From an uncultured Collinsella sp. (GTDB taxonomy: Bacteria > Actinomycetota > Coriobacteriia > Coriobacteriales > Coriobacteriaceae): 64,000 nt of DNA. Shown here piece after piece: positions 45,273 through 53,548 of this stretch. The stretch lies in contig CANNOC010000003.1 of the NCBI GenBank assembly GCA_947507155.1, positions 46,554-110,553 of the forward strand, given 5' to 3'. A model generated the notes under the pieces. That model made no database searches. It saw nothing but the letters and a program-made list of their open reading frames with translations, and was not told where the DNA came from. A program made the translations under genes and the position numbers. Each line of letters begins with the position of its first letter. Positions within the stretch are counted from its first letter, which is position 1.

Positions 45273-46967
45273 CTACTTCTTCCGATAGCGGCGGTTGCGG
45301 CTCGTCGACGAACCCATTACTTCGATGAGTCCTTTATCCGCCATTTTTGGCAGATGGTAGCGGACGGACGAAATTTTGACCCCCGATGCAACCGCTATTT
45401 CTCGCGCCGTCATATCCACTTCGGCGCTGAGAGCCTCCAGAATCCTATCCGCTGTCGAAGCTGACGATTCTCTGCTCATATCGATAATCTCAAACGTGTC
45501 TTTGCCACATTTTGACAGGGCATGTTTATCTACAAGGTCCCCGCAGATCAGACGAATGTCATCCGAATCCCACTTCAGGGCCTCTCGTATTTTTTGAACA
45601 TCGCATACGCACCCATGCTCCCGCATAAACATGAGCAATGTTTCTTCGCGATCCGTCAGCTCGGCGCCCACATGGCTCTGAATCCACGTGCGGTTTTCAG
45701 CAAGCTCCGCCCCGTGCCGGGAAAGCAGCACCGTAAACGAATCGGCCTTAACGATAAATTTCGGCCTGCCAAGCGAACGAGACTCCATCTCGCGAATCAT
45801 AGCCGGGATACCAGATCCCTGGCTTTCCGCAACGGCCCCCTCGGCATGCTCTAACGGCGTCGCCCCCATTAGGCTCATGAGCTTTGGGTTTCGGCAGCGC
45901 GATTCCCCGTCTGCAAGATTGTCCACCGTCTTTCCGCCCCAAAGCCCGCCAGGGTTTTTGATCTCTATTCTGTCTGGATAGATATCGACACTCACGGCCT
46001 GCCCCACAAACATGGGCGAATATTCTCGATGGATGCAGGCATTTGCCAAGGCCTCGCGCAAAACCTCCTGGGGAACTTCCCAATCCTCCCTTCTGCCAGC
46101 GCCTTGCACTATCGTCGCTTTGCGCAAGTTTCGTCCAATCGCGGCAAGGGCATCTTCGATGCAAGCCGGAATCGGGCCATCGCACAACTGGCGGTCAATA
46201 AACCGGGGTTGCCCGGGTGCAGATTTTTCCACATCGGAATGAACGGCGACATCGATCATCAGTTTGGGATAGAACTGCTGGGGGTAAATTCCCGCCGACA
46301 GAAGCCCCGCGAGCTTCACGGCACCATCCTTTGTAGTGATATTGAGTCTGACCAGCTGCTTTTCCAGCGTATCGGCCCCGCGCAAAACGCGCGGGGTCTG
46401 CAGCCGGCGATTTGCGATAATAGACCGCACGACATCTGGATCCAAATCCTCGACCGTTGCCTCCGAAACCACCGTGCCGTCTGCATCGCTCGGAAGCAAC
46501 GCACTCTGCAGCTCATATAGCTCAGCGGGTGACATCTTGATATCTTTATCATCCACGCGCTTGTAGCTACCGTTCTGCACGCCGCGCGCGCCGATATAGC
46601 AAGGCTTCGCTTTAAGCTCAAGTTCAAAGATGCGCACCAGAAGCACCTGGAGCCCGTCGACCTCGCCTCGATCAAGCTCGTACCGCGGCGCATGGGTCAC
46701 CACTGCCGCTGAGCCTCCGTCTCCGATACCCGAAACAAACTGATCGCGCACCCTATCGATAGCAAAGTTAGCCGAAGGAACAAATCCTTCGGCTTCGTTC
46801 AGGCCCAAAATAATGAGCCCACCCGCAGTGTTCGCAAAAGCGCTCACTGTCTCCCATACGTCTGCGCTCAATTTATTCGTGCAGGCTTTAACTTCTACCG
46901 ATGCGTCATCAGTCCCCCGCCTGCGAAGGCACTCAACGATAAGGCCAAGAGGTTCATCCAGCAGCAT
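45273..46967 (-). CDS. AlbA_2/Schlafen-type ATP-binding regulator with C-terminal winged helix
   Basis: A 564-residue protein. Residues 1-130 are an AlbA_2 (Schlafen-like, divergent AAA-4) nucleic-acid-binding domain: VEVKACTNKL, AFANTAGGLIILGLNE. A middle part (about 290-360) has VLREALANACIHREY and VDIYPDRIEIKNPGGL, the RecG-like HATPase_c_4 motif. The C-terminus (about 500-564) is an ArsR-like winged helix, AREIAVASGVKISSVRYHLP and a basic end SSTSRNRRYRKK. Such proteins are often called ATP-binding transcriptional regulators, with unclear function. About ten TCTCTCTAA boxes lie right upstream, so strong autoregulation is likely. ATG 46967 has only a weak site. Confidence 0.85.
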   Translation of the reverse strand: MLLDEPLGLIVECLRRRGTDDASVEVKACTNKLSADVWETVSAFANTAGGLIILGLNEAEGFVPSANFAIDRVRDQFVSGIGDGGSAAVVTHAPRYELDRGEVDGLQVLLVRIFELELKAKPCYIGARGVQNGSYKRVDDKDIKMSPAELYELQSALLPSDADGTVVSEATVEDLDPDVVRSIIANRRLQTPRVLRGADTLEKQLVRLNITTKDGAVKLAGLLSAGIYPQQFYPKLMIDVAVHSDVEKSAPGQPRFIDRQLCDGPIPACIEDALAAIGRNLRKATIVQGAGRREDWEVPQEVLREALANACIHREYSPMFVGQAVSVDIYPDRIEIKNPGGLWGGKTVDNLADGESRCRNPKLMSLMGATPLEHAEGAVAESQGSGIPAMIREMESRSLGRPKFIVKADSFTVLLSRHGAELAENRTWIQSHVGAELTDREETLLMFMREHGCVCDVQKIREALKWDSDDIRLICGDLVDKHALSKCGKDTFEIIDMSRESSASTADRILEALSAEVDMTAREIAVASGVKISSVRYHLPKMADKGLIEVMGSSTSRNRRYRKK

Positions 46968-46977
46968 CGGAATTTCG

Positions 46978-47167
46978 TCTCTCTAAAACGATAGATTTAT
47001 CTCTCTAAAGTATAGTATATCTCTCTAACTTTAGAGAGATAGGCATCTTATTTTAGAGAGAAATTTAGAGAGATGCATCAAATTCACTGCTAGATTTCCT
47101 AATGTTATCTCTTTAACTGACCTTCTCTTTAAAGAGATATTTAGAGAGACGAGCGCAATCTCTCTAA
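46978..47167 (-). promoter_or_regulatory. Operator cluster: about ten TCTCTCTAA / TTAGAGAGA boxes
   Basis: Boxes at 46978, 47000, 47020, 47030 (inverted, forming a TCTCTCTAA-CT-TTAGAGAGA palindrome), 47052, 47064, 47108 (TCTCTTTAA), 47124-47137 (TCTCTTTAAAGAGA), 47140 and 47159. They occupy 190 bases directly in front of the AlbA_2 gene and are found nowhere else in the window in such density. Mixed orientations and several palindromes suggest cooperative binding by a dimeric regulator, most simply the product of the gene itself. Confidence 0.75.
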
Positions 47168-47212
47168 TCAAGGGCTCCACTCTTTAAGGTGCACACTTCC
47201 TAACCGTACCCT

Positions 47213-47235
47213 ATGTTGCGGTGAAATAACTCACG
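47213..47235. repeat. Partial copy of the TTGCGGTGAAATA repeat
   Basis: GTTGCGGTGAAATAACTC resembles one arm of the inverted repeat at 2841-2907; no second arm is present. Confidence 0.4.
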
Positions 47236-47241
47236 ATTAGT

Positions 47242-47280
47242 CTGCCAAAAAGGGACAGGTTTATTTTGGTAGGTTTTATC
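47242..47280. repeat. CCTGCCAAAA palindrome with GGGACAGG loop
   Basis: CTGCCAAAA and TTTTGGTAG (one G-U pair) around AAGGGACAGGTTTA. Same family as 38088 and 45153. The rest of 47281-47443 holds no feature I can support. Confidence 0.7.
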
Positions 47281-47443
47281 TGGGGAAACGCCGACTGATT
47301 CCATGTATACAACCGCCGCAGCTCCATATGCGGCAAATGAATCAGTAACGTCTATCCCAAATCTTGAGTATTTGTTCGATAGAACGGCCCCTGCCGGCTC
47401 CTGCTAGACTGGTAGATTCCCAACCGTCCATCCAGGAGCCGCA

Positions 47444-48427
47444 ATGTCGTGCAAGTCCGCCTACAAGCAAGTACTTTCCATCGGCACCGCCGTGGTGCTG
47501 GGGTTTGCGTTGTTCACAGGGTCGCTCGACGGAGCGCCCAAGTTGTTGTCGCCACAAAGCGATGAGCAGGCGACGGCTCTGGCCGAAAAACAAAACGAGA
47601 GTCCCAGCCGCACCGATGACGAGGCGGACCTGGTTGCCCGGCTCGAATCGGGAACAGCGAGCTCCTCGGACTCTCAAAATAGCCGAGACTCTGGCGATGG
47701 CTCCGATTCCGCCGCAACCGACACCGGCGACGACGCCTCCGCGGACAGTGCCGCCACCCCCATCGACGAGGTGGAAAACCCCGACCTTAACCGCGCCCGC
47801 GGTGTTTATCTCAGCAGCATTCCCGACTACGCCGGCAACCCCTATGTCGCCCTTCGCGCCGACAGCACGCACCCGTTGGGCACGCCGTCGTTCACGCTCG
47901 ATGAATACGAGCGCGCCACCGAAGAGGGCTGCTTTAAGAAGTTCTCCAAGCTCGACAGCTTGGGCCGCACCCGCAAAGCGCTCGCCTGCGTGGGCCCCGA
48001 ATCGCTTGGTCAAGGCGAGCGCGGCGATATCTCGCGCATCCACCCCGCCGGCTGGCACCAGCAGCGCTACGACTTTATTCCAGGCCAGAGCCTCTACAAC
48101 CGCTGCCACCTTATCGCCTGGTCGCTCTGCGGCGAAAACGCCAACCGCAAGAATCTCCTCACCGGCACGCGCTATCTCAACGAGACGGGCATGCTGCCGT
48201 TTGAGGAGCAGATTCTCAACTATATTCGCGATACGGGTAACCATGTGCTCTACCGCGTCACGCCCATGTATAACGAAGAGGAACTTGTCTGCCGTGGCGT
48301 GCGCCTTGAGGCGCAATCGGTCGAGGACCACGGCAAGACCCTCTGCTTCCACGTATATTGCTACAACCTGCAGCCGCATGTGCAGATCGACTACGCCACC
48401 GGCCGCAACCAGGCATCCGGAGACTAG
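47444..48427 (+). CDS. Secreted DNA/RNA non-specific endonuclease
   Basis: A 327-residue protein with an N-terminal hydrophobic segment (VLSIGTAVVLGFALFTG) that serves as signal peptide or anchor. A disordered Ser/Asp/Ala-rich linker (about 40-110) precedes the nuclease domain (about 150-320). GWHQQRYDF, LYNRCHLIAWSLCGENANRK and NLLTGTRYLNETGMLPFE match the beta-beta-alpha-metal nucleases of the DNA-entry type (EndA/NucA-like); NRCHL corresponds to the catalytic DRGH-type motif. It likely degrades extracellular DNA or RNA. ATG 47444 follows AGGAG. Confidence 0.88.
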   Translation: MSCKSAYKQVLSIGTAVVLGFALFTGSLDGAPKLLSPQSDEQATALAEKQNESPSRTDDEADLVARLESGTASSSDSQNSRDSGDGSDSAATDTGDDASADSAATPIDEVENPDLNRARGVYLSSIPDYAGNPYVALRADSTHPLGTPSFTLDEYERATEEGCFKKFSKLDSLGRTRKALACVGPESLGQGERGDISRIHPAGWHQQRYDFIPGQSLYNRCHLIAWSLCGENANRKNLLTGTRYLNETGMLPFEEQILNYIRDTGNHVLYRVTPMYNEEELVCRGVRLEAQSVEDHGKTLCFHVYCYNLQPHVQIDYATGRNQASGD

Positions 48428-48490
48428 TGCCGACCGCGCCGCCCGTAACCAAAAAATGATCCGTTTTCCTCCGTCCCCAAGGGATCAAAT

Positions 48491-48523
48491 AAGGCCGCCC
48501 CGGTTACCCAGGGCGGCCTTTTC
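48491..48523. terminator. Bidirectional terminator between nuclease and EF-G-like genes
   Basis: AAGGCCGCCC and GGGCGGCCTT form a 10-bp stem around CGGTTACCCA, then TTTT on the + strand. Confidence 0.88.
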
Positions 48524-48555
48524 GTCAGCACCTACATTGCAGGCAAAGCCACACG

Positions 48556-50631
48556 CTACTTGGCGCGGCCCTCCTCATAGCGCTCGACCAGCTTGGCCTG
48601 AACGTCATAAGGCACCTGCTCATAGCCTGCGGGCTTCATGGTAAAGTCGCCCGTGCCGCGCGTGATGGAGCGCAGACGCGTCGAATAATCCGTCAGCTCG
48701 GCCAGCGGCGCCTGGGCGATGACCACGGTGTCTCCGCGCTCATCGGTCTCCATGCCCGTCACGCGACCACGCGAAGCTGAGATGTCGCCCATCACGGCGC
48801 CGGCGTAGCTCTCTGGGATAGTCACCGTGATTTCCTCGATGGGCTCCAGCACCACCGGGTCGGCATCGGCACACGCCTTGCGCAGGCCGATGCGAGCCGC
48901 CGCGCGGAACGCCATCTCGTTGGAGTCGACGCTGTGATACGAGCCGTCGTACACAGCCACGCGAATGCCCGTGAGAGGGTAGCCGGCAATGATGCCGTCC
49001 TTCATGGTCTCCTGGACACCCTTGTCCACGGCGGGGATCAGCGAGCGCGGAATACGGCCACCTACGACCTCGTCCACAAACTCATAGCCATCGCTCGTGC
49101 CGTCGGGACCAATGAGCGGCTCCACGCGCAGCCAGCAGTCGCCATACTGACCGGCACCGCCAGTCTGCTTCTTGTGGCGGCCCTGGGCACTCGCCGTGCG
49201 GCGGATGGTCTCGCGATACGGAATGCGGATCGGCACGCTTTTGGCCACGACCTTGGTGCGGTCCTCAAGGCGATTGAGCAGGACCGAAACCTGCGCCTCA
49301 CCCACAGCGGAGATGATAGTCTGGCCGGCCTCCCCATCGCGGTCGATGCTCATGGTCGGATCGGCCTTGCAGGCCTTCTCGATAAACGTGTAGAGCTTCT
49401 CTTCGTCGCCGCGATTCTCGGCCTCAATGGCGATGCGGTACTGCGAGTTGGGGAACTTAAACGCCGCAGCCTCAACCTTGCCGGTAATCGAGAGCGTATC
49501 GCCCGTCTCGGCCGCCAGCTTGGGCGCCACGATGATATCGCCGGCATAAGCGTGGCCAACCTCAGTCATGTCGCGGCCGCACATCACATACAGGTGAGCC
49601 AGACGATCGCTCTTGCGGGTACGCGCGTTGATCAGCTCAAGGCCCGGCTCAAGCGTGCCCGTCAGCACCTTGATAAAGCTGATGCGGCCCTGCTGCGGAT
49701 CGGCCAGGGTCTTAAACACAAACGCCACCGGGCGGTCATCGTCACTCGAGATCTTAAGCGAATCGCCGTCGATGAGCGGCATCTCGCCGTAGTCCGTCGG
49801 CGCCGGGAAGTATGTGGCGATGTCGTCCATCAGCGAGTTGACGCCCTGCTCCTTAATGCAATCGCCCGCAAAGACCGGCACAAAGATGCGCTCGGCGATC
49901 GCCTTCGACAGCAGGCCCTCAAGTTCCTCCTGCGTCAGCGTCTCCTCGCCTTCCAAGTACTTCATCATCAGTTCGTCATCAGCCTCGGCCACCAGCTCGC
50001 ACAGATGGTCATGGGCTTCCTCGGCCTGGACACGATACTCCTCGGGAATCTCCGACTCAACGGCTTCAGTGCCGTTGCAATGGCGTGCCTTCATGCGCAC
50101 CAGGTCGATGATGCCGTCGAAGTCCTCGCCCTCGCCCCAGGGAAGGGTCACGGCGCCCAGGCGCGTGCCAAAGCGCTCCTGCAGCAGGTTCATTGTGGTC
50201 GTAAAGCTAGCCTCGGAGCGCGACAGACGGTTCACGAACACCGCACGCGCCAGGCGCAGATCCTCCGCCGCATACCAAAGCTTAACCGTCGTAGGCTGCG
50301 GGCCGGCCTCGGCATCGACCACAAACAGAGCCGTCTCGCAGACGCTCATCGCGGCAAAGGCGTCGCCGATAAAATCGGGATAGCACGGGGCATCGAGCAC
50401 ATTGATGCGCGCGCCCTTCCAGTCGATCGGCGCAATGGTCGTCGAGATGGAAAACGCACGCTTGACCTCTTCGGGGTCATAGTCGAGCGTGGGCTTGGTG
50501 CCGTCGTGGCCGCCCAGGCGGGCGGTCTTGCCGGAAAGGTGGAGCATGGCTTCGGCGAGTGAAGTCTTGCCCACCCCGCCTTGGCCTACGAGCACCACGT
50601 TCCTTACATTACCGGTCTTGGGAGCACCCAT
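48556..50631 (-). CDS. Elongation factor G-like protein (EF-G2 type) with changed GTPase motifs
   Basis: A 691-residue protein with EF-G domain order: GTPase-like domain (1-270), domain II (about 300-380), III-V to the end. The nucleotide-binding motifs are not canonical: GQGGVGKTSL for the P-loop, DAPCYPDF where EF-G has DTPGHVDF, and VNRLSR for NKxD. The EF-G catalytic His position is occupied by Tyr. Domain IV (RRTASAQGRHKKQTGGAGQYG) and V (PIEEITVTIPESYAGAVMGD) are well kept. The role of such EF-G-like paralogues is uncertain; it is not the main translocase. ATG 50631 with AAGGAGG removes a 37-codon extension. Confidence 0.9.
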   Translation of the reverse strand: MGAPKTGNVRNVVLVGQGGVGKTSLAEAMLHLSGKTARLGGHDGTKPTLDYDPEEVKRAFSISTTIAPIDWKGARINVLDAPCYPDFIGDAFAAMSVCETALFVVDAEAGPQPTTVKLWYAAEDLRLARAVFVNRLSRSEASFTTTMNLLQERFGTRLGAVTLPWGEGEDFDGIIDLVRMKARHCNGTEAVESEIPEEYRVQAEEAHDHLCELVAEADDELMMKYLEGEETLTQEELEGLLSKAIAERIFVPVFAGDCIKEQGVNSLMDDIATYFPAPTDYGEMPLIDGDSLKISSDDDRPVAFVFKTLADPQQGRISFIKVLTGTLEPGLELINARTRKSDRLAHLYVMCGRDMTEVGHAYAGDIIVAPKLAAETGDTLSITGKVEAAAFKFPNSQYRIAIEAENRGDEEKLYTFIEKACKADPTMSIDRDGEAGQTIISAVGEAQVSVLLNRLEDRTKVVAKSVPIRIPYRETIRRTASAQGRHKKQTGGAGQYGDCWLRVEPLIGPDGTSDGYEFVDEVVGGRIPRSLIPAVDKGVQETMKDGIIAGYPLTGIRVAVYDGSYHSVDSNEMAFRAAARIGLRKACADADPVVLEPIEEITVTIPESYAGAVMGDISASRGRVTGMETDERGDTVVIAQAPLAELTDYSTRLRSITRGTGDFTMKPAGYEQVPYDVQAKLVERYEEGRAK

Positions 50632-50871
50632 GATGACCTCCTTGCAGGGCCGCGCGCAATGCGCGACGCCAACGGGGAGAGTTCGCGGTCGGTGCCGTCC
50701 CGGGAGCAGCATGGTCGGCAGCCGAGCCGACTCACCCTCCAAATGTCCTATGCCACCACCCTACCCTCACGGGCGACCGTCCATGCACACCTTTCGGCAC
50801 ACGTATGAATACAGGCGGCGAGAGGAAGAAGGACGCATGCGAGGCGATTATTAAACCCCATCGATACAAAT

Positions 50872-50910
50872 AAAAGCCGCCGCAGACCATAAGACCTGCG
50901 GCGGCTTTTT
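50872..50910 (-). terminator. Terminator of the amino-acid ABC operon
   Basis: AAAAGCCGCCGCAG and CTGCGGCGGCTTTT flank a 9-base loop with A/T-rich flanks on both sides, just beyond the ATPase stop at 50929. Confidence 0.9.
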
Positions 50911-50928
50911 CTCAATATATAGCTGAGC

Positions 50929-51693
50929 CTAGCCCTCGATACGGCTCAAGAACTCACGGGTACGTTGCTCACGCGGGTGATCGATAACCTGCTCGGCCGG
51001 ACCCTCCTCGACAATGCGACCGCCGTCCATAAAGACCACGCGGTCGGCAACATCGCGCGCAAATTGCATTGCGTGGGTCACGATCACCATCGTCATATTC
51101 TGCGCGGCAAGGTCTTTAATGACACGCAATACCTCGGCCGTCAGCTCGGGATCGAGCGCCGAGGTCGGCTCGTCAAAGAACAAGATCTCAGGGTCGAGCG
51201 CCAAGGCGCGGGCGATACTCACACGCTGTTGCTGACCCCCCGAAAGCTCACACGGAACCTTGTTCTCGTTGCCCGCAAGCCCCATCTGCGCGATCAACTC
51301 GCGTGCGCGTGCCTCCGCCTGCTCGCGCGGGCGCTTGAGCACGCGAATCGGGGCGTCGATGATGTTTTTCATCACGGTATAGTGCGGGAACAGGTTGTAA
51401 TTTTGGAACACTAGGCCGAATCGCGAGCGCGCCTGCTTGGGCACATCGCCCTTCGCATAGACCGCGCCCGAACCCGCATCCGTCGCAACGGCAAGGTCGC
51501 CAAACGAGAGCGAGCCTCCGTCGAGCGTCTCGAGCAGCGTGGCGCAACGCAACAGCGTGGACTTACCGCCACCCGAAGGCCCGATAATCGCCACGACCTC
51601 GCCGCGCTTTACCTCGAGCGAGATATCCTTGAGCACCTCATTGCCGCCAAACGCCTTGCGCGCGTTTTCGATTTTCATCACTGAGTTAGTCAT
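50929..51693 (-). CDS. Amino-acid ABC transporter ATPase (GlnQ/HisP family)
   Basis: A 254-residue ATPase: Walker A GPSGGGKST, Q-loop LVFQNYNLFPHYTV, signature LSGGQQQRVSIARAL, Walker B ILFFDEPTSALD and switch VTHAMQFA. This is the polar amino-acid branch, with domain features typical of GlnQ. It powers the permease and binding protein in the same operon (binding protein, permease, ATPase). The start at 51693 overlaps the permease stop by 8 bases. It may also serve the ATPase-less system at 40246-41808. Confidence 0.93.
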   Translation of the reverse strand: MTNSVMKIENARKAFGGNEVLKDISLEVKRGEVVAIIGPSGGGKSTLLRCATLLETLDGGSLSFGDLAVATDAGSGAVYAKGDVPKQARSRFGLVFQNYNLFPHYTVMKNIIDAPIRVLKRPREQAEARARELIAQMGLAGNENKVPCELSGGQQQRVSIARALALDPEILFFDEPTSALDPELTAEVLRVIKDLAAQNMTMVIVTHAMQFARDVADRVVFMDGGRIVEEGPAEQVIDHPREQRTREFLSRIEG

Positions 51694-52339
51694 GATAATA
51701 GTCCAGCTTCTTTTCGGCGGCGCCCAGCAGCATCTCGACCACAAAGTTAAAGACCCAGTAGATCAGCGCCGCGATCGCAAACGGCACCATGCTCACCTGC
51801 GAGGCGACCAGCGCCTTGGCCGTCGAGAACATCTCACCCACGCCAATGGCAAACGCCAGCGACGTGTCCTTGACCAGCGTGATGATCTCGTTGCCCATCG
51901 CCGGCAGAATACGCTTGGCGACCTGCGGCATCACGATATACAGAAACGTCTGCATGCGCGAATAGCCCAGCACCTCGGCTGCCTCGTATTGACCGCGCGG
52001 AATGGACTGAAGGCCCGAGCGATAGATCTCGGCAAAGTAACCGGCGTAGTTGATGATGAATGCCACAACGCACGCCGTCCACTTGGAATCGGGCGTGAGC
52101 GAAATGCCAAACACGTAGTACGGAGCAAAGTAGATGGCAAACATCTGCAGCATGAGCGGCGTACCGCGCATGACCGAAATGTAGATGCGCGCAGTCCAGC
52201 GAAGCGGCGCGACCTTGCTCATGCGCATGAACGCCACGGGGATTCCCAAGGGAATCGACCCGAGCAGCGTCAGCACAAACAGCTGCAAGCTGACCAAGAA
52301 TCCCTGGCCAAGCATCTGCATCATGACTTGAATAGACAT
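51686..52339 (-). CDS. Amino-acid ABC transporter permease
   Basis: A 217-residue permease with about five helices. The coupling segment RGQYEAAEVLGYSRMQTFLY and LPAMGNEIITLVKDTSL is the HisMQ-family EAA loop. The start ATG 52339 overlaps the stop of the binding-protein gene as TAATG, so the two are translationally coupled. With the ATPase downstream this is a complete polar amino-acid importer. Confidence 0.93.
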   Translation of the reverse strand: MSIQVMMQMLGQGFLVSLQLFVLTLLGSIPLGIPVAFMRMSKVAPLRWTARIYISVMRGTPLMLQMFAIYFAPYYVFGISLTPDSKWTACVVAFIINYAGYFAEIYRSGLQSIPRGQYEAAEVLGYSRMQTFLYIVMPQVAKRILPAMGNEIITLVKDTSLAFAIGVGEMFSTAKALVASQVSMVPFAIAALIYWVFNFVVEMLLGAAEKKLDYYHD

Positions 52340-53199
52340 TACTTGAGCACCCAATTATCGAAAGATAGACCATAGCTTGAATACTTGTCGCAGAGGTCCT
52401 TGACCGTACCATCCTCATAGAGCGCCTTGAGCGACTCGGTCACGGCATCGGCTGACTTGGTGTCGCCCTTCTTAAAGCCGACGGCGTAGTGCTCGCTGGA
52501 CAGCGGCTCATCAAGCTGTGTATAGGCATCGGGCTTGGCGGCAAGCTGATACTGGGCAATCGAGAGGTCACAGGCGACGGCATCGACTGCACCACTCTCG
52601 AGCTGCATAAACGCCGTGTTGTACTCACCGATGGTATCGAGCGTGGCAAACGTCGCGGCCAAATCCTTCTGGTCGCCCTCGAGCACATCCTGTGCAGCGG
52701 AATCAGTCTGGGTAATCACGGTCTTGCCGGCAAGATCGTCCCAGCTCTTGATGCCCGCATCCTTCTTGACCACCAGCACCTGCTCGTTGAGCATGTACGG
52801 CTCGGAGAACGTGTAGTCGTCCTCGCGGCCCTCCATGGTAAAGCCGTTCCAGATGCAGTTGATGGCGCCCGAGTTGAGCAGCGTATCCTTGGCGTCCCAG
52901 TCGATGGCCTCGTATTTGACCTCCCAGCCCTGCTTATCGGCAACAGCCTTGGCCAAATCGAGATCAAAGCCGGTGTACTCGCCATCGTCGCCCACAAAAC
53001 CATACGGAGGATAGGACTTATCAAAGCCCACCACAAGCTTCTTGGACTCTGCAGCGCCCTTCACATCCTTGGCCGCGGCAGAGCCAGCAGCGGAGCCCTT
53101 GCCGGCACCACCGCCGCAGCCGACAAGACCAAGGCCAAGCACCGTGGCAAACGAGCCGGCTAGACCAACAAACTGACGACGAGACATATCGGTATTCAT
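52339..53199 (-). CDS. Amino-acid ABC transporter substrate-binding lipoprotein
   Basis: A 286-residue binding protein. The N-terminus MNTDMSRRQFVGLAGSF then LGLGLVGCGGG has twin Arg and a lipobox Cys28. The mature domain shows VVGFDKSYPPYGFVGDDGEY, GFDLDLAKAVADKQGW and GKTVITQTDSAAQDVLEG, the SBP_bac_3 fold of glutamine/polar amino-acid receptors. ATG 53199 with GGGGGAA is chosen. First gene of its operon; the leader ends at element C. Confidence 0.92.
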   Translation of the reverse strand: MNTDMSRRQFVGLAGSFATVLGLGLVGCGGGAGKGSAAGSAAAKDVKGAAESKKLVVGFDKSYPPYGFVGDDGEYTGFDLDLAKAVADKQGWEVKYEAIDWDAKDTLLNSGAINCIWNGFTMEGREDDYTFSEPYMLNEQVLVVKKDAGIKSWDDLAGKTVITQTDSAAQDVLEGDQKDLAATFATLDTIGEYNTAFMQLESGAVDAVACDLSIAQYQLAAKPDAYTQLDEPLSSEHYAVGFKKGDTKSADAVTESLKALYEDGTVKDLCDKYSSYGLSFDNWVLK

Positions 53200-53290
53200 G
53201 GTATTCCCCCTTGGTGGCACTTTAGTTAAGTAAAGTGAGTCATGTAACGTTCAGAATCATACACTCTACCTTGATAAAGTACAAGGGAGG

Positions 53291-53441
53291 GTTTGCCCGG
53301 CGTGGGCGGGGAGCGGCGCGTAATTAAGTTTCCTGCTCTACAGTCCTGCGCAAGACGGAAAGCACATTAAGTGCTTTCCTTTGCGTGCGGAACTCGCGAT
53401 AAACTTAATTACGCGTCGCTCCCCGCCCACGCCGGGCAAAC
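53291..53441 (+). repeat. Long-stem element C (best-preserved copy)
   Basis: Arms 53291-53331 and 53401-53441 pair over 41 bases with a single G-U wobble on the + strand. The core (53332-53400) matches A and B: ACAGTCCTGCGCAAGACGGA, inner hairpin GGAAAGCAC/GTGCTTTCC with ATTAA loop, TTTGCGTGCGGAACTCGCGA. The outer stem (GTTTGCCCGGCGTGGGCGGG part) is unlike those of A and B. It lies between divergent genes, so it is not simply a terminator. The stretch 53200-53548 holds this element and the flanking promoters. Confidence 0.85.
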
Positions 53442-53548
53442 ATCGTTGGACTTATCACTGACATGAAATGGGCGCTTGCATATCGTCTGCTAACTTGGCA
53501 CGGTACAATGCTTTCAGATTTCAATTTGTAAATTAGTGGGGTTAATTC

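Noticed and set aside
48934..50562. Open frame of 542 codons on the + strand
   Set aside because: Antisense to the EF-G-like gene, no recognisable domain.
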